A program made the position numbers and the translations under genes. This document shows positions 38,906-50,235 of a stretch of DNA of 64,000 nucleotides, piece by piece; the stretch's first letter is position 1, and every line of letters starts with the position of its first letter. This stretch comes from Liquorilactobacillus nagelii DSM 13675 (GTDB lineage Bacteria > Bacillota > Bacilli > Lactobacillales > Lactobacillaceae), in NCBI RefSeq assembly GCF_019444005.1, contig NZ_CP049304.1, forward strand, positions 1,674,001 to 1,738,000. The letters run 5' to 3'. The notes beneath the pieces are model-generated. The model saw nothing but the letters and a program-made list of their open reading frames with translations. It did no database searches and was not told where the DNA came from.

Positions 38906-40204
38906 TTATTTACGAATAAATCCAATATATTCACGCTTCATCATCATACCCTTTAATTGACGGATCGATTCAAGAGAAACACCTACTACAATTAATAGGC
39001 TTGTTCCTCCCAAACCAATTGATTCATCGAGCCCCCAAATGCTAGAAGCGATTAAGGGAATTAAAGAAACTAATCCTAAAAACAATGAACCAACTGAACT
39101 TAAACGCATCAGTAAACGTGAAACGTATTTTTCAGTTTCTTTTCCTGGCCAAACACTTGGAATATAACTTCCTTGTTTTTGTAAATTCTCCGCCAACTTT
39201 TCTGGGTTCACCTGTACAAAGGCATAGAAAAAGGTAAACAAAATTATCAAAATCGTATACAAAATCATTCCACCAGTTGCTTGCATGTTAAACAAATTAC
39301 TTAAAATTTGATACCATGTATCTTCAGAGTGATTTTGTGTAAACAACATTAAAATAGTTTGCGGAGTAGCAATAAATGAACTAGCGAAAATAACTGGAAT
39401 AACCCCTGCGACATTAATTTTCAACGGCAAATAAGAACTATCAGTTGCTCCTGCTAAACGACGAGTGTACTGAATCGGAATTTTGTAATTGGCTTGCTGA
39501 ACATACGTTACAAAAGCTACAATTAGCAAAACTGCAATTAACAGAATCAATGCATACAAGATTCCACTCCATAGATGACTAGATCCTGCATCAACAAATT
39601 GTTCAACATAAATCTGATGAACGCCTGTTGGAATACGCGCTAAAATTCCAGCCATAATAATCATTGAAATTCCATTGCCAAAACCACGCTCAGTAATCAT
39701 ATCACCTAACCAAGTAGTAAATAAGGAACCACCTGTCAAGATAATCCCAATGCTCAGATATGTTTTTAGACTCGGATCAGTAACCAAATTCAAACTACTT
39801 AAAGCGTTGAATCCGGCTGTGATTCCGATTGATTGTACAAACGCTAGCACAATTGTTAAATACCTCGAAGTTTGATTTAACTTGCGCCGTCCAACTTCAC
39901 CTTGTTTACTCCACTCAACAAATCGAGGAACAATATCCATCTGCAACAATTGAACAACAATTTGTGCAGTAATGTATGGTGAAACCCCCATTGCTAGAAT
40001 TGAGTAGTTAGTTAAGCCGCCACCGCTGAAGGTATTTAGAATACTAACTAACCCTGAAGACGCAACGTTAGTTAGAGCTTTAGCGTTGATCCCAGGGACT
40101 GTAATATATGTGCCTAAACGAAATACAATCAAGACGCCTAATGTAAACATAATTCTTTTACGAATATCTTTAACAGCAAAGGCATTCTTCATTGTTTTCA
40201 GCAT
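38906..40204 (-). CDS. secY: Protein translocase subunit SecY
   Basis: Channel subunit of the Sec translocon. 432 residues with ten predicted membrane helices; it includes the plug-region sequence FSGGGLTNYSILAMGVSPYITAQIVVQLL and the late SLESIRQLKGMMMKREY cytoplasmic end. Its ATG overlaps the rplO stop (TAATG). Confidence 0.98.
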   Translation of the reverse strand: MLKTMKNAFAVKDIRKRIMFTLGVLIVFRLGTYITVPGINAKALTNVASSGLVSILNTFSGGGLTNYSILAMGVSPYITAQIVVQLLQMDIVPRFVEWSKQGEVGRRKLNQTSRYLTIVLAFVQSIGITAGFNALSSLNLVTDPSLKTYLSIGIILTGGSLFTTWLGDMITERGFGNGISMIIMAGILARIPTGVHQIYVEQFVDAGSSHLWSGILYALILLIAVLLIVAFVTYVQQANYKIPIQYTRRLAGATDSSYLPLKINVAGVIPVIFASSFIATPQTILMLFTQNHSEDTWYQILSNLFNMQATGGMILYTILIILFTFFYAFVQVNPEKLAENLQKQGSYIPSVWPGKETEKYVSRLLMRLSSVGSLFLGLVSLIPLIASSIWGLDESIGLGGTSLLIVVGVSLESIRQLKGMMMKREYIGFIRK

Positions 40205-40638
40205 TAAATCACCTCAGCTTGACCACCAGCAGTTTCAATTGCTTCTTTTGCTGCTGTTGAGAATTTATTAGCTTTAACTGTCAATTTTTTAGTCAGTTTA
40301 CCATTACCAAGAACTTTAATTCCATCTTTTTCGTCCTTAATAACCTTTTTCTCAACTAGCAAAGTTGGGGTAACTTCTGTACCATTGTCAAATTTCTCAA
40401 GTGTTTCCAAGTTAACAATCGCATATTCTTTGCGATTAATATTTTGAAAACCACGTTTTGGCATCCGACGGAACAATGGCATTTGGCCACCTTCAAAACC
40501 TAAGCGGACTTTGCTACGAGCCTTTTGGCCTTTTTGTCCACGGCCAGCTGTCTTGCCATTACCGGACGAAGTTCCACGACCAACACGATTACGTAATTTA
40601 CGTGAACCTTCGCTTGCTTTTAATTCATGCAATTTCAC
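40204..40638 (-). CDS. rplO: 50S ribosomal protein L15
   Basis: 144-residue large-subunit assembly protein: [22 protein letters not shown], a long Gly-Lys-Arg-rich tail reaching into 23S rRNA, and the globular C-terminal half. Overlaps secY by one base. Confidence 0.98.
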   Translation of the reverse strand: MKLHELKASEGSRKLRNRVGRGTSSGNGKTAGRGQKGQKARSKVRLGFEGGQMPLFRRMPKRGFQNINRKEYAIVNLETLEKFDNGTEVTPTLLVEKKVIKDEKDGIKVLGNGKLTKKLTVKANKFSTAAKEAIETAGGQAEVI

Positions 40639-40677
40639 CAGAAAGGCACCTCCTTTAATTTAATCTTATCCTAAAAA

Positions 40678-40860
40678 TTATTCAGCAGCCTCAACAGCAA
40701 CTAAATGATTAACTTTTGTAACTGCACCACGAGTTGCGGCATTATCAGGTAGAACAACAGAACTATTTACTCGACCTAAGCCTAAAGCCTTCACAATATC
40801 GCGTTGGTTTTGAGGCCGGCCAATGACACTGCGGATTAATGTAACTTTAAGATTTGCCAT
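40678..40860 (-). CDS. rpmD: 50S ribosomal protein L30
   Basis: 60 residues: [31 protein letters not shown], the complete bacterial L30 fold. It sits 16 bases after rpsE and 39 before rplO. Confidence 0.98.
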   Translation of the reverse strand: MANLKVTLIRSVIGRPQNQRDIVKALGLGRVNSSVVLPDNAATRGAVTKVNHLVAVEAAE

Positions 40861-40876
40861 TTTATAATCGGCCTCC

Positions 40877-41377
40877 TTACTCTGCTAAATGCTGAGTCGA
40901 AACACCACGTAAAGTAGCTACTTCGGCAGCATTTTTTAATTTGAGCAAACCACTAATAGTTGCACGAACAACATTAATTGGTGTATTCGATCCCAATGAT
41001 TTACTTGTAACATCAGCGACACCTGCTAATTCCATAACGGCACGAACAGCACCACCAGCAGCGACACCTGAACCAGCAATAGCCGGTTTAAGTAAAATGC
41101 GGCTACCACTATGTTCGCCGATTACTTCATGAGGTAAAGTTTCACCAACCATTGGAACCTTAATCAGATTCTTGCGAGCTGCATCAACTGCTTTACGAAT
41201 AGCTTCTGGCACTTCTTGAGCTTTACCTGTACCAAAGCCAACATGTCCATTATGATCGCCAACAATCACCAAGGCAGCGAAACGCAGACGACGACCACCT
41301 TTAACAACTTTTGTAATACGGTTAATCGCAACTACGCGATCTTCTAAATCGAGTTGTGCTGGATCAATAAAAGTCAT
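40877..41377 (-). CDS. rpsE: 30S ribosomal protein S5
   Basis: Decoding-site protein affecting fidelity and spectinomycin binding. 166 residues; N-terminal dsRBD-like part with [26 protein letters not shown] and C-terminal part with [19 protein letters not shown]. The loop residues near VVKGGRR are unchanged, so no sign of spectinomycin resistance. Confidence 0.98.
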   Translation of the reverse strand: MTFIDPAQLDLEDRVVAINRITKVVKGGRRLRFAALVIVGDHNGHVGFGTGKAQEVPEAIRKAVDAARKNLIKVPMVGETLPHEVIGEHSGSRILLKPAIAGSGVAAGGAVRAVMELAGVADVTSKSLGSNTPINVVRATISGLLKLKNAAEVATLRGVSTQHLAE

Positions 41378-41398
41378 AAACTACTTTCCCTCCCTTGA

Positions 41399-41755
41399 TT
41401 AAAAGTCTAAACCATTTTGACGAGCAGCTTCAGCTAAAGCTTGAATCCGACCATGATACAAATAGCCACCACGATCAAAAACAACTTCTTTAATATTCTT
41501 AGCAACTGCACGTTTAGCAACAACTTCACCGACTGAAGTTGCTTGTTCAATTTTACTGTTTCCACTGACTTCTTCGTCCAGTGTAGAGGCACTAACAAGC
41601 GTCACACCCGCTACGTCATCAATTACTTGAGCGTAGATGTTTTTGTTTGAACGATAAACATTTAAGCGTGGGCACTTAGCTGTACCAGAGATTTTACCAC
41701 GAACACGAGTATGACGCTTTTGCCGTGTCTTATTTTTATCTGGTTTGGTAATCAA
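41399..41755 (-). CDS. rplR: 50S ribosomal protein L18
   Basis: Binds 5S rRNA in the central protuberance. A TTG start at 41755 gives [21 protein letters not shown], the family N-terminus, 118 residues, 7 bases after GAGGTG. The GTG three codons upstream lies within the ribosome binding site. Confidence 0.95.
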   Translation of the reverse strand: MITKPDKNKTRQKRHTRVRGKISGTAKCPRLNVYRSNKNIYAQVIDDVAGVTLVSASTLDEEVSGNSKIEQATSVGEVVAKRAVAKNIKEVVFDRGGYLYHGRIQALAEAARQNGLDF

Positions 41756-41795
41756 AATTTTCACCTCTTGAATTTATTATGCAACTTGTAAGCTA

Positions 41796-42332
41796 TTACT
41801 TACCAGTCTTACCTTCCTTACGACGAACATATTCTCCGACATAACGGATACCTTTACCTTTATAAGGTTCTGGTGCACGAGTCAAACGAATTTGAGCAGC
41901 AAAATCGCCAACTTCTTGTTTAGAAACGCCGGAAACAATAATTGATGTTGCCGAAGGTGTTTCTAACTTCAAATCAGCTGGGGTTTCAAATTCAACTGGG
42001 TTAGAGTAACCAACATTCAAAACTAATGTCTTACCCTTCATCTGAGCACGATACCCAACACCTCGTAGTTCTAATTCTTTTTTAAAACCATCGCTAACAC
42101 CTACAACCATATTATGGAAGTTGGCACGTGTAGTACCATGCAATGCCTTTGTTTTGCTGTCATCAGCAGAACGATCGAATTTAACAATATTACCTTCGAT
42201 ATTCATTGAAATCTTATCAGAAAATTCACGTGTTAATTCACCCTTTGGCCCTTTAACAGTGACTTCATATCCGTTGCGCTTAACTTCAACACCTGCCGGT
42301 AAAACTACTTCTTTATAACCAATACGACTCAA
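41796..42332 (-). CDS. rplF: 50S ribosomal protein L6
   Basis: Located at the base of the L7/L12 stalk near the factor-binding site. 178 residues, two related domains; it ends [28 protein letters not shown], a conserved L6 signature. Spacing to rplR is 40 bases. Confidence 0.98.
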   Translation of the reverse strand: MSRIGYKEVVLPAGVEVKRNGYEVTVKGPKGELTREFSDKISMNIEGNIVKFDRSADDSKTKALHGTTRANFHNMVVGVSDGFKKELELRGVGYRAQMKGKTLVLNVGYSNPVEFETPADLKLETPSATSIIVSGVSKQEVGDFAAQIRLTRAPEPYKGKGIRYVGEYVRRKEGKTGK

Positions 42333-42360
42333 CGGTTACACCTCCTTGCTGTTAAAATTT

Positions 42361-42759
42361 TTACCAAACGTAAGCAATAACTTCGCCGCCGATTTTCTCA
42401 GCGCGAGCATCCTTGTCTGTCATAACTCCTTCAGAAGTTGAAAGAATTGCGATTCCAAGTCCGTTCAAAACCTTAGGAACGGAATCAGCTTTTACATAAG
42501 ATCTTAATCCTGGCTTCGAAATTCTTTTAATACCGGAAATAACCCGGGTACTATTTTGTCCATATTTCAAAAAGACGCGAATAACGCCTTGCTTGTCATC
42601 ATCAATGTATTCAACATCGCGAATGAATCCTTCATTTTTGAGGATTTCCGCAATATCGTGCTTGATTTTTGATGCTGGAGCTTCAACTGATTCGTGTTTT
42701 GCTAAATTAGCATTACGAATCCGAGTTAAAAAGTCAGCAATCGGATCTGTCATGGCCAT
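42361..42759 (-). CDS. rpsH: 30S ribosomal protein S8
   Basis: Primary 16S rRNA-binding protein and, in many bacteria, the spc-operon translational repressor. 132 residues: [16 protein letters not shown] at the start and [22 protein letters not shown] at the end. The first of two close ATGs is used because GGAGGG lies 7 bases upstream. Confidence 0.98.
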   Translation of the reverse strand: MAMTDPIADFLTRIRNANLAKHESVEAPASKIKHDIAEILKNEGFIRDVEYIDDDKQGVIRVFLKYGQNSTRVISGIKRISKPGLRSYVKADSVPKVLNGLGIAILSTSEGVMTDKDARAEKIGGEVIAYVW

Positions 42760-42786
42760 GATTTGCCCTCCTTTTATGTGTTTATA

Positions 42787-42972
42787 TTACCAGCTAGCCT
42801 TTTTCATACCAGGAATCTGACCTTTATGTGCCAGGTCACGCAGGCAAACACGGCATAACTTAAATTTGCGATAAACTGAATGAGGACGTCCACAACGCGC
42901 ACAACGTGTATATTCCTGTGTTGTATACTTAGCTGGACGTTTGTTCTTAGCAATTTGTGACTTCTTAGCCAA
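42787..42972 (-). CDS. rpsZ: 30S ribosomal protein S14, zinc-binding (type Z)
   Basis: 61-residue short S14 with zinc ligands Cys24, Cys27, Cys40 and Cys43 (RCARCGRP and LCRVCLRD). The short zinc form in the spc operon is normal for Firmicutes; a longer zinc-free rpsN may exist elsewhere in the genome. Confidence 0.97.
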   Translation of the reverse strand: MAKKSQIAKNKRPAKYTTQEYTRCARCGRPHSVYRKFKLCRVCLRDLAHKGQIPGMKKASW

Positions 42973-42986
42973 TGTAAAACCTCCCT

Positions 42987-43529
42987 TTACTTAGCAAATG
43001 GCATTCCTAGCTGTTTTAATAATTCTTTTGATTCTTCATCAGTTTGGGCAGTAGTTACTAAAACAATATCCATGCCACGAACTTTGTTAACATTATCAAA
43101 ATCAATTTCTGGGAAAATCAATTGTTCCTTGATACCCAAAGTATAATTTCCGCGTCCATCAAAAGCGCGTTTACTTACGCCATGAAAATCACGAACACGT
43201 GGCAGCGAAACAGAAACTAATTTATCAAGGAAGTCATACATTCTTGTTCCTCGTAAAGTAACTTTTGTTCCGATTGCCATTCCTTCACGCAAACGGAAAC
43301 CAGCGATTGATTTCTTTGCTTTTGTAATTACTGGTTTTTGACCAGCAATCAATGTCAACTCTTCAACTGCTTCATCAAGATTTTTAGAATTATTAACTGC
43401 ATCACCAACACCCATGTTAATAACAATTTTTTCAACCTTTGGCACTTGCATAATTGAAGTATAATTAAATTTTTCCATTAAAGATGGTACGATTTCTTTA
43501 TCATACTTAGCTTTTAAACGGTTTACCAT
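42987..43529 (-). CDS. rplE: 50S ribosomal protein L5
   Basis: Binds 5S rRNA and P-site tRNA. 180 residues: [37 protein letters not shown], then GLPRVRDF-like [12 protein letters not shown] and the [18 protein letters not shown] end. Confidence 0.98.
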   Translation of the reverse strand: MVNRLKAKYDKEIVPSLMEKFNYTSIMQVPKVEKIVINMGVGDAVNNSKNLDEAVEELTLIAGQKPVITKAKKSIAGFRLREGMAIGTKVTLRGTRMYDFLDKLVSVSLPRVRDFHGVSKRAFDGRGNYTLGIKEQLIFPEIDFDNVNKVRGMDIVLVTTAQTDEESKELLKQLGMPFAK

Positions 43530-43554
43530 GGAGACCTGGTCCTCCCTTCTTTAA

Positions 43555-43866
43555 TTACTTATCTAGCACTTCGCCAGATTTTTTTGCAACACGAACCTTT
43601 TTCCCATCAACAACTTTGTATCCAACACGAGTTGGTTGATTGTTTGAAGGGTCAAGTAACATTACATTTGAAGCATCAATTGCAGCCTCAACTTCAACGA
43701 TTCCACCATTTGGATTCGCATTACTTGGTTTTTGATGTTTTTTGATTAAGTTAACGCCTTTAACAATTACTCGATGCTGTTTTGGCAAAACTTTTTCAAT
43801 TGTTCCTTCTTTGCCTTTATCTTTACCAGCAATTACTTTAACTTTATCATTTTTTTTAACAAACAT
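43555..43866 (-). CDS. rplX: 50S ribosomal protein L24
   Basis: Assembly initiator at the tunnel exit. 103 residues with a KOW motif ([21 protein letters not shown]). The ATG at 43866 is used, after AAGGAGGTG; a GTG three codons upstream lies in that site. Confidence 0.97.
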   Translation of the reverse strand: MFVKKNDKVKVIAGKDKGKEGTIEKVLPKQHRVIVKGVNLIKKHQKPSNANPNGGIVEVEAAIDASNVMLLDPSNNQPTRVGYKVVDGKKVRVAKKSGEVLDK

Positions 43867-43896
43867 TTTTCGCACCTCCTTGACCTAGTAGTTTGA

Positions 43897-44265
43897 TTAC
43901 AATACTTCAGGTGCTAAGGAAACAATCTTCATAAAGTTCCCTTCACGCAACTCACGCGCCACCGGTCCGAAGATACGAGTTCCCTTTGGCGACTTATCAT
44001 CAGCAATAATTACAGCTGCATTTTCATCAAACTTAATGTAAGAACCATCTGCACGATGAGTACCATATTTAGTCCGAACAACTACTGCTTTAACAACATC
44101 ACCTTTTTTGACAACGCCACCTGGTGTTGCTTGTTTAACCGTAGCAACTATAATGTCACCGACACTAGCAGTCTTGACCCTAGAACCACCAAGAATTTTA
44201 ATAACTAAAATCTCACGTGCTCCTGAATTATCTGCAACTTTTAAACGACTTTCCTGTTGGATCAC
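43897..44265 (-). CDS. rplN: 50S ribosomal protein L14
   Basis: 122 residues at the subunit interface: [44 protein letters not shown] and [10 protein letters not shown]. It follows rpsQ by 70 bases, the longest gap inside the spc region. Confidence 0.98.
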   Translation of the reverse strand: MIQQESRLKVADNSGAREILVIKILGGSRVKTASVGDIIVATVKQATPGGVVKKGDVVKAVVVRTKYGTHRADGSYIKFDENAAVIIADDKSPKGTRIFGPVARELREGNFMKIVSLAPEVL

Positions 44266-44335
44266 TGGATGTGACCTCCTTTCGCGAACAAATCAGAATA
44301 CGAATTAAAGTGTAATCGTTAATTATTAATAAGCA

Positions 44336-44605
<270 letters not shown>

Positions 44606-44627
44606 TTATTTACCTCCTTTTCGTATT

Positions 44628-44822
44628 CTATTTTTTAAGCTCATGCTGCCGCAAAACTGTTTTAATGCGAGCAATCGATTTACGAACTTCCTTTAAACGC
44701 GCAGTGTTTTCCAACTGACCTGTTGCTAACTGGAAGCGTAAGTTAAAAAGTTCTTCTTTGAACTCTTTTTCTTTTTTGAGCATTTCATCAGTGGTTAATT
44801 CATTAATTTCTTTAATTTTCAT
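44628..44822 (-). CDS. rpmC: 50S ribosomal protein L29
   Basis: 64-residue helical hairpin at the tunnel exit, a docking site for trigger factor and SRP. The ATG at 44822 gives [20 protein letters not shown]; the GTG four codons upstream overlaps the AGGTGG ribosome binding site. It overlaps the rplP 3' end by 11 bases. Confidence 0.95.
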   Translation of the reverse strand: MKIKEINELTTDEMLKKEKEFKEELFNLRFQLATGQLENTARLKEVRKSIARIKTVLRQHELKK

Positions 44823-45246
44823 TTGATTCGCCACCTACTTCCTCACGTTTTACAAACTTGGTTCTAATCGGAAGTTTATAAGAAGCAAGTCTTAATGCTT
44901 CACGTGCTACTTCTTCAGAAACGCCGCCGATTTCAAATAAAATCTTACCGCGTTTAACAGGTGCTACCCAACCTTCTGGTGCACCTTTACCAGAACCCAT
45001 ACGAACACCAATTGCTTTAGCTGTATAAGACTTGTGAGGGAAAATCTTAATCCAAACTCTCCCACCACGTTTCATGTAACGTGTCATTGCGACACGAGAT
45101 GCTTCAATTTGGCGGTTTGTGATCCAATGTGAATCAACTGCTTGCAAACCATATTCACCAAAAGCAACCGTTTTGCCGCCCTTAGCTTCGCCACGCATCT
45201 TACCACGAAATTCGCGACGATGCTTTGTCCGCTTTGGTACTAACAT
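44812..45246 (-). CDS. rplP: 50S ribosomal protein L16
   Basis: Positions A-site tRNA in the large subunit. 144 residues: [19 protein letters not shown] and [22 protein letters not shown]. It starts 2 bases after rpsC and overlaps rpmC. Confidence 0.98.
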   Translation of the reverse strand: MLVPKRTKHRREFRGKMRGEAKGGKTVAFGEYGLQAVDSHWITNRQIEASRVAMTRYMKRGGRVWIKIFPHKSYTAKAIGVRMGSGKGAPEGWVAPVKRGKILFEIGGVSEEVAREALRLASYKLPIRTKFVKREEVGGESNEN

Positions 45247-45248
45247 GA

Positions 45249-45905
45249 TTATTTCCCTCCTTCGCGGTTAACCTTTTTAGCAGGTAAAACTTCTCCACGA
45301 TAAATCCAGACTTTAACGCCTAATTTACCGTAAGTTGTTGCTGCTTCTGTCCAAGCATAATCAACATCTGCTCGCAAAGTATGCAAAGGTACTGTTCCTT
45401 CAGAAAAATGCTCAACACGTGACATATCCGCCCCGTTAAGACGTCCAGCAACCTGAACTTTAATACCTTTAGCACCAGCACGCATTGTCCGTTGAATACC
45501 TTGCTTCATTGCCCGGCGAAATGCAACACGATTTTCTAATTGTGCAGCAATTGCTTCACCGACTAATTCAGCATCTAAATCAGGTTTTTTAATTTCAATA
45601 ATGTTAATATGAACTCGTTTGCCTGTTAATTGGTTCAATTCTTTACGTAATTTTTCAACTTCGAAACCACCTTTACCAATGACCATTCCAGGTTTAGCAG
45701 TGTGAATTGAAACATTAACTCGTTTGGCTGCACGCTCTATTTCAACCGTTGAAATAGATGCATCAGCTAACTTTGTTTGAATGTATTTTCGAATATGCAA
45801 GTCTTCATGCAAATTATCTGCATAATCCTTTTCAGCGTACCACTTTGCTTCCCAGTCGCGGATAATTCCGACACGCAATCCTGTTGGATTTACTTTTTGA
45901 CCCAC
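45249..45905 (-). CDS. rpsC: 30S ribosomal protein S3
   Basis: mRNA-entry-channel protein with intrinsic helicase role. 218 residues: [26 protein letters not shown] domain with [17 protein letters not shown]-terminal [12 protein letters not shown]. Starts at GTG behind GGAGGG. Confidence 0.98.
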   Translation of the reverse strand: MGQKVNPTGLRVGIIRDWEAKWYAEKDYADNLHEDLHIRKYIQTKLADASISTVEIERAAKRVNVSIHTAKPGMVIGKGGFEVEKLRKELNQLTGKRVHINIIEIKKPDLDAELVGEAIAAQLENRVAFRRAMKQGIQRTMRAGAKGIKVQVAGRLNGADMSRVEHFSEGTVPLHTLRADVDYAWTEAATTYGKLGVKVWIYRGEVLPAKKVNREGGK

Positions 45906-45918
45906 GCATTATCCCTCC

Positions 45919-46266
45919 TTATTTAGTAGCTACAACTACTGTAATATGACTTGTTCTTTTATTAATTGGTGAAGCAGAACCTTTTGCACGAGGACGGAAA
46001 CGTTTTAAAGTTGGTCCCTCATTTACAAATGCTTCACTTACAACTAAATCTTCAGCATCCAAATCAAAATTATTTTCTGCATTGGCAATTGCCGATTTTA
46101 AAACTTTTTCAATGATAACTGCTCCAGCTCTCGGGGTAAATTTCAGAATACCCAAAGCTTCAGCCACACTCTTGCCACGAATAAGATCGATCACTAAACG
46201 TGCTTTACGAGCAGGGATTCGAACTGTTTTGGCAGTTGCTCTTGCTGATGTAACTTGTTCAGCCAT
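45919..46266 (-). CDS. rplV: 50S ribosomal protein L22
   Basis: Its beta-hairpin lines the exit tunnel (macrolide region). 115 residues with [23 protein letters not shown] and the hairpin [24 protein letters not shown] intact, so no resistance-type deletion. Confidence 0.98.
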   Translation of the reverse strand: MAEQVTSARATAKTVRIPARKARLVIDLIRGKSVAEALGILKFTPRAGAVIIEKVLKSAIANAENNFDLDAEDLVVSEAFVNEGPTLKRFRPRAKGSASPINKRTSHITVVVATK

Positions 46267-46281
46267 TTGTTAAACCCTCCC

Positions 46282-46563
46282 TTACTTAACAGCTGTTTTT
46301 TTGTCAGTTGTACCATGGCCATGGAAAGTTCTCGTTGGTACGAACTCACCTAACTTATGTCCAACCATATCTTCTTGGATATAAACCGGCACATGTTTGC
46401 GTCCATCATAGACGGCAATTGTATATCCAATAAAACTTGGAAAAATTGTTGAACGGCGTGACCATGTTTTAATAACGGTCTTTTTTTCTTTGTCTGCTTG
46501 CGCTTCAATTTTCTTCATCAAATGAGCGTCAGCAAATGGTCCTTTTTTTAAACTACGACTCAA
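46282..46563 (-). CDS. rpsS: 30S ribosomal protein S19
   Basis: Head protein at the tRNA bridge. A TTG start at 46563 gives [20 protein letters not shown] and 93 residues, the family norm; GGGAGG lies 7 bases upstream. The frame continues 11 codons upstream without support. Confidence 0.96.
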   Translation of the reverse strand: MSRSLKKGPFADAHLMKKIEAQADKEKKTVIKTWSRRSTIFPSFIGYTIAVYDGRKHVPVYIQEDMVGHKLGEFVPTRTFHGHGTTDKKTAVK

Positions 46564-46608
46564 GGTAAATCCTCCCTTCGAACTGTAAATGTTCAAGCAA
46601 TTTTATTA

Positions 46609-47442
46609 TTACTTGCTGTTACGTTTACGTACGATAAATTTATCCGACTTAGCTCTCTTAGAACGTGTCTTGTAACCAGTTGTCTTCTTGCCCCATGGTG
46701 ACATTGGACTTGGACGACCAACAGGTGCTTTACCTTCACCACCACCATGTGGATGATCGTTAGGGTTCATTACAGAACCACGAACCTTTGGACGACGACC
46801 TGCCCAACGAGTTCTACCGGCTTTACCAACTTTAATTAATTCATGTTGTTCATTACCAACTTCACCGATAGTTGCACGACAAGTTGCTAAAATCATGCGT
46901 ACTTCACCAGAAGCTAAACGAACTAAAACATATTTACCTTCTTTACCTAAAACCTGTGCAGAAGTTCCAGCTGAACGAACTAATTGTCCACCTTTTCCAG
47001 GTTTCAATTCAATGTTATGAATAACGGTTCCAACTGGAATATCAGCCAATGTTTTAGTGTTTCCAGGCTTAATATCTGCTTCTTTTCCAGATTGAACTAT
47101 TTGACCAACCTGTAAGTTTTTAGGTGCCAAAATATAAGATTTTGTACCATCCGCATAAACCAGCAATGCAATGTTAGCTGAGCGGTTTGGATCATATTCG
47201 ATTGCTTTAACAGTTGCAGGTACATCATCCTTTAAACGTTTGAAATCGATTAAACGATACTGACGTTTATGACCACCACCGCGATGACGAACCGTAATAC
47301 GGCCGTAACTGTTACGTCCGGCTGTTTTACTTGTTGATTCAAGTAAAGATTTTTCTGGTGTTGTTTTAGTGATTTCAGAAAAATCCGAGCCCGTCATGTT
47401 ACGACGTCCGTTTGAGGTCGGTTTAAATTTCTTGATCCCCAC
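46609..47442 (-). CDS. rplB: 50S ribosomal protein L2
   Basis: Essential for subunit joining and the peptidyl-transferase centre. 277 residues, start [41 protein letters not shown] and the conserved [22 protein letters not shown] loop. Confidence 0.98.
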   Translation of the reverse strand: MGIKKFKPTSNGRRNMTGSDFSEITKTTPEKSLLESTSKTAGRNSYGRITVRHRGGGHKRQYRLIDFKRLKDDVPATVKAIEYDPNRSANIALLVYADGTKSYILAPKNLQVGQIVQSGKEADIKPGNTKTLADIPVGTVIHNIELKPGKGGQLVRSAGTSAQVLGKEGKYVLVRLASGEVRMILATCRATIGEVGNEQHELIKVGKAGRTRWAGRRPKVRGSVMNPNDHPHGGGEGKAPVGRPSPMSPWGKKTTGYKTRSKRAKSDKFIVRKRNSK

Positions 47443-47464
47443 GTGAATTCCCTCCTATTACAAA

Positions 47465-47749
47465 TTATTCTTCAAAAATCTTAATTGCTTTAGAATCGGC
47501 ACTTAAAGTAACAATTGCTTTTCGACGTTTTTTAGTATAGCCGTTGTAACGACCCATACGTTTTGGCTTTCCTTTAACGTTGATAACATTCAATTTAACA
47601 ACTTTAACATCAAAAACTTCTTCAATTGCTTTTTTAATTTGCGGTTTGGTTGCACGAGTATCAACATCAAAAGTATAGCGTTTATTATCTAACTCTGCTG
47701 TCGATGCCTCTGTAATGACCGGCTTTAAAATAATTTTATGTGATTCCAT
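47465..47749 (-). CDS. rplW: 50S ribosomal protein L23
   Basis: 94-residue tunnel-exit protein that binds trigger factor and [28 protein letters not shown] and [17 protein letters not shown]. Its start shares one base with the rplD stop. Confidence 0.98.
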   Translation of the reverse strand: MESHKIILKPVITEASTAELDNKRYTFDVDTRATKPQIKKAIEEVFDVKVVKLNVINVKGKPKRMGRYNGYTKKRRKAIVTLSADSKAIKIFEE

Positions 47750-48372
47750 TATGCAAGAACCTCCTCTACTTGAGAAAGAGCTCCTTGAGTCATGACTAAC
47801 TTATCATTGTTAATAACGTCTAAGACGTTAACACTTTTAGCATTAATTACCGTAACATTCTTCAAATTACGAGCTGATAATGCAGCTAAGTCGTTGCCAT
47901 CTTCAAGAACTACTAATACCTTTGTAGTAACATTTAATTTGTCTAGAATTTCTACAAAAGTTTTTGTTTTAGGTGCATCAAAACTCAATTGATCAACAAC
48001 TACCAAGCTATCATCAAGAACTTTTTGTGACAATACTGACTTAATTGCTAATCGACGAACTTTTCTTGGAAGTTTGTAGCTATATGAACGAGGCGTTGGG
48101 CCAAAAACTGTTCCACCGCCAACCCACTGTGGTGAACGGATTGAACCTTGGCGAGCACGACCTGTTCCTTTTTGGCGCCATGGCTTTTTACCACCACCGG
48201 ATACAGCACTACGGTTTTTAACAGCATGTGTTCCTTGACGAAGTGAAGCACGCTGCATAAGAACTGCATCAAAAATAACATTATCATTTGGTTCGATTCC
48301 AAAAATACTATCGTTTAAGGAAACATCACCATTTTTGCTACCATCTTGTTTATATAATGCAACTGTTGGCAT
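47749..48372 (-). CDS. rplD: 50S ribosomal protein L4
   Basis: Tunnel-lining protein, in many bacteria also the repressor of its own S10 operon. 207 residues with [28 protein letters not shown], the macrolide-contact loop, in wild-type form. 22 bases after rplC. Confidence 0.98.
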   Translation of the reverse strand: MPTVALYKQDGSKNGDVSLNDSIFGIEPNDNVIFDAVLMQRASLRQGTHAVKNRSAVSGGGKKPWRQKGTGRARQGSIRSPQWVGGGTVFGPTPRSYSYKLPRKVRRLAIKSVLSQKVLDDSLVVVDQLSFDAPKTKTFVEILDKLNVTTKVLVVLEDGNDLAALSARNLKNVTVINAKSVNVLDVINNDKLVMTQGALSQVEEVLA

Positions 48373-48394
48373 CTAAAAATCCTCCCTTCTCGTT

Positions 48395-49024
48395 TTATTT
48401 TTCTTTAACGTTGCCCATAATTGTCACAAGTGATTTGTTAGCACCTGGGACATTACCTCTAATCAGTAGGACTCCATTTTCAACGTCAGCTTTAACAATC
48501 TGTAGGTTCTTAATGGTTACCCGTTTACCGCCCATGCGTCCAGGTAATAATTTACCTTTGAAAACACGGTTAATAATAACACCCATTGAACCAGGACGAC
48601 GATGATAGCGAGAGCCATGAGCCATTGGACCACGAGATTGTCCCCAACGTTTAATGTTTCCTTGGAAGCCATGGCCTTTCGATGTGCCAGTCACATTTAC
48701 AATATCGCCTGGCTCAAAAATATCTGCTTTAACTTCGTCTCCTACGTTGTATTCCCCTAAAGCAGCATCTTTGATTTCTCGAACGAAGCGCTTAGGAGCA
48801 GTTTTTGCTTTTGCTGCATGACCTTTAGCAGGTTTGTTGGCCAAAACTTCACGTAAATCATCAAAACCTAATTGAACAGCTTCATAGCCGTCGTTTTCAA
48901 CAGTCTTGACTTGCAAGACAACATTAGCTCCAACTTCAACAACTGTAACTGGAACTAATTCACCATTGTCTGTAAAGACTTGGGTCATTCCTACTTTTTT
49001 TCCTAAGATTCCTTTTGTGGTCAT
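48395..49024 (-). CDS. rplC: 50S ribosomal protein L3
   Basis: Assembly initiator near the peptidyl-transferase centre. 209 residues: [27 protein letters not shown] and [30 protein letters not shown]. It follows rpsJ by 46 bases. Confidence 0.98.
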   Translation of the reverse strand: MTTKGILGKKVGMTQVFTDNGELVPVTVVEVGANVVLQVKTVENDGYEAVQLGFDDLREVLANKPAKGHAAKAKTAPKRFVREIKDAALGEYNVGDEVKADIFEPGDIVNVTGTSKGHGFQGNIKRWGQSRGPMAHGSRYHRRPGSMGVIINRVFKGKLLPGRMGGKRVTIKNLQIVKADVENGVLLIRGNVPGANKSLVTIMGNVKEK

Positions 49025-49070
49025 GTCTACACCTCCAAATATTTATTTTTTAAAAATTAAAATTTCTAGC

Positions 49071-49379
49071 TTATAGTTTGATTTCTATATCTACGCCACT
49101 TGGCAAGTCGAGTTTCATTAATGAATCAACTGTTTTTGGTGTTGGATTAACGATATCAATCAAGCGTTTGTGTGTCCGCATCTCGAACTGTTCGCGTGAA
49201 TCTTTATACTTATGTGGTGAACGAATCACCGTATATAAAGTCCGCTCTGTTGGCAATGGAATTGGGCCTGAAATTGCAGCACCCGTTCTCTTTGCTGTTT
49301 CAACGATCTTGTCTGCAGACTGATCAAGGATTCGATGTTCATATGCCTTTAAACGAATCCGTATCTTTTGTTTTGCCAT
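49071..49379 (-). CDS. rpsJ: 30S ribosomal protein S10 (NusE)
   Basis: Head protein and NusE antitermination factor; first gene of the S10 block. The ATG at 49379 gives [21 protein letters not shown] and 102 residues, 8 bases after AGGAGGG. The same frame is open for 45 codons upstream (cysteine-rich) but this is leader RNA, not protein. Confidence 0.98.
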   Translation of the reverse strand: MAKQKIRIRLKAYEHRILDQSADKIVETAKRTGAAISGPIPLPTERTLYTVIRSPHKYKDSREQFEMRTHKRLIDIVNPTPKTVDSLMKLDLPSGVDIEIKL

Positions 49380-49530
49380 TTTATTCCCTCCTTCGTCTAT
49401 TTTAAAAATAAGACTCGCTCCGCGAAAATTACCGTCGCACCCCATGGCAAAGCTTCCGGGTGTGTCGCAACCTTCCGCATCACAGCTCATACAGTGCATA
49501 ATACGCGCACTCATCCCTTTGACAAGTACC
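49380..49530 (-). ncRNA. Structured 5' leader of the S10 operon
   Basis: About 150 bases between promoter and rpsJ, clearly GC-richer than surrounding intergenic DNA. Short stems include GTGC/GCAC near the 5' end and CACCC/GGGTG in the middle. Firmicute S10 operons carry a leader bound by L4; this is the likely equivalent, based on position and structure only. Confidence 0.55.
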
Positions 49531-49535
49531 TATCT

Positions 49536-49564
49536 ATCATATCTTTTTTTTAATAACAAATCAA
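49536..49564 (-). promoter_or_regulatory. S10 operon promoter
   Basis: Minus-strand TTGATT (complement at 49559-49564), 17-bp spacer, TATGAT (49536-49541). Transcription would begin about 150 bases upstream of rpsJ. Confidence 0.7.
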
Positions 49565-49638
49565 GTACTTTTTTTGTTTTTCTAATTGCTTTAAAGATTA
49601 TTTTTGTCTAGACTTAAAACAAAAGGAGCTGTTCACAA

Positions 49639-50187
49639 ATGAAGCAAGCTTTACTAATTATTGATTATACAAATGACTTTGTCGCTGAAGATGGAGCACT
49701 TACTTGTGGTATCGAAGGTCAAAAAATTGCTGGAGAAATTTTAAAACTTGCTAATAATTTTCTTCAACGAGAACAATGGGTCATTTTGCCTACCGATTTG
49801 CATAAGAAAAACGATCCGTACCATCCTGAAACAAAATTGTTTCCACCACATAATCTTAAAAATAGTTGGGGCCGAAATTTATACGGACCGCTAGAAGAAT
49901 GGTATCAAAAAAATCAAGATAATGACCAAGTTTATTTTTTTGATAAGAACCGTTACTCAGCTTTTGCTAATTCTGATTTAGAAAATTACTTGCGCTCCAG
50001 AAAAATTGAGGAACTATGGCTGACAGGCGTCTGTACGGATATTTGTGTTCTACATACAGCCATCGATGCTTTCAACAAGAACTTTAATCTTGTCATTCCT
50101 AAATCAGCTGTTGCAAGTTTTGATTCTCAGGGACATTATTGGGCTTTACAACATTTCAAAAATTGTTTAGGGGCTAAAATCATCTAA
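49639..50187 (+). CDS. pncA: Isochorismatase-family hydrolase, probable nicotinamidase
   Basis: Likely hydrolyses nicotinamide to nicotinate for NAD salvage. The 182-residue cysteine-hydrolase fold shows the triad Asp9 (LIIDYTNDF), a Lys in FFDKNRYSAF and the nucleophile in LTGVCTDICVLHTA; the metal-site motif DLHKKNDPYHPE is of nicotinamidase type. Substrate assignment rests on these motifs. It is on the plus strand, inserted between the minus-strand rpsJ and fusA transcripts, with AAAGGAGC upstream and a bidirectional terminator downstream. Confidence 0.82.
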   Translation: MKQALLIIDYTNDFVAEDGALTCGIEGQKIAGEILKLANNFLQREQWVILPTDLHKKNDPYHPETKLFPPHNLKNSWGRNLYGPLEEWYQKNQDNDQVYFFDKNRYSAFANSDLENYLRSRKIEELWLTGVCTDICVLHTAIDAFNKNFNLVIPKSAVASFDSQGHYWALQHFKNCLGAKII

Positions 50188-50226
50188 AAAAAAGAAGTTT
50201 GCTTAAATTCGCAAACTTCTTTTTTA
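50188..50226. terminator. Bidirectional terminator between pncA and fusA
   Basis: AAAGAAGTTTGC pairs with GCAAACTTCTTT; T runs on both strands. It ends pncA on the plus strand and the str operon on the minus strand. Confidence 0.9.
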
Positions 50227-50235
50227 ATTTACCAA

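Noticed and set aside
49380..49514. A 45-codon cysteine-rich frame continuous with rpsJ, suggesting an extended S10
   Set aside because: It has no ribosome binding site, while the internal ATG has a perfect one and gives the universal S10 N-terminus; the region is better explained as structured leader RNA.
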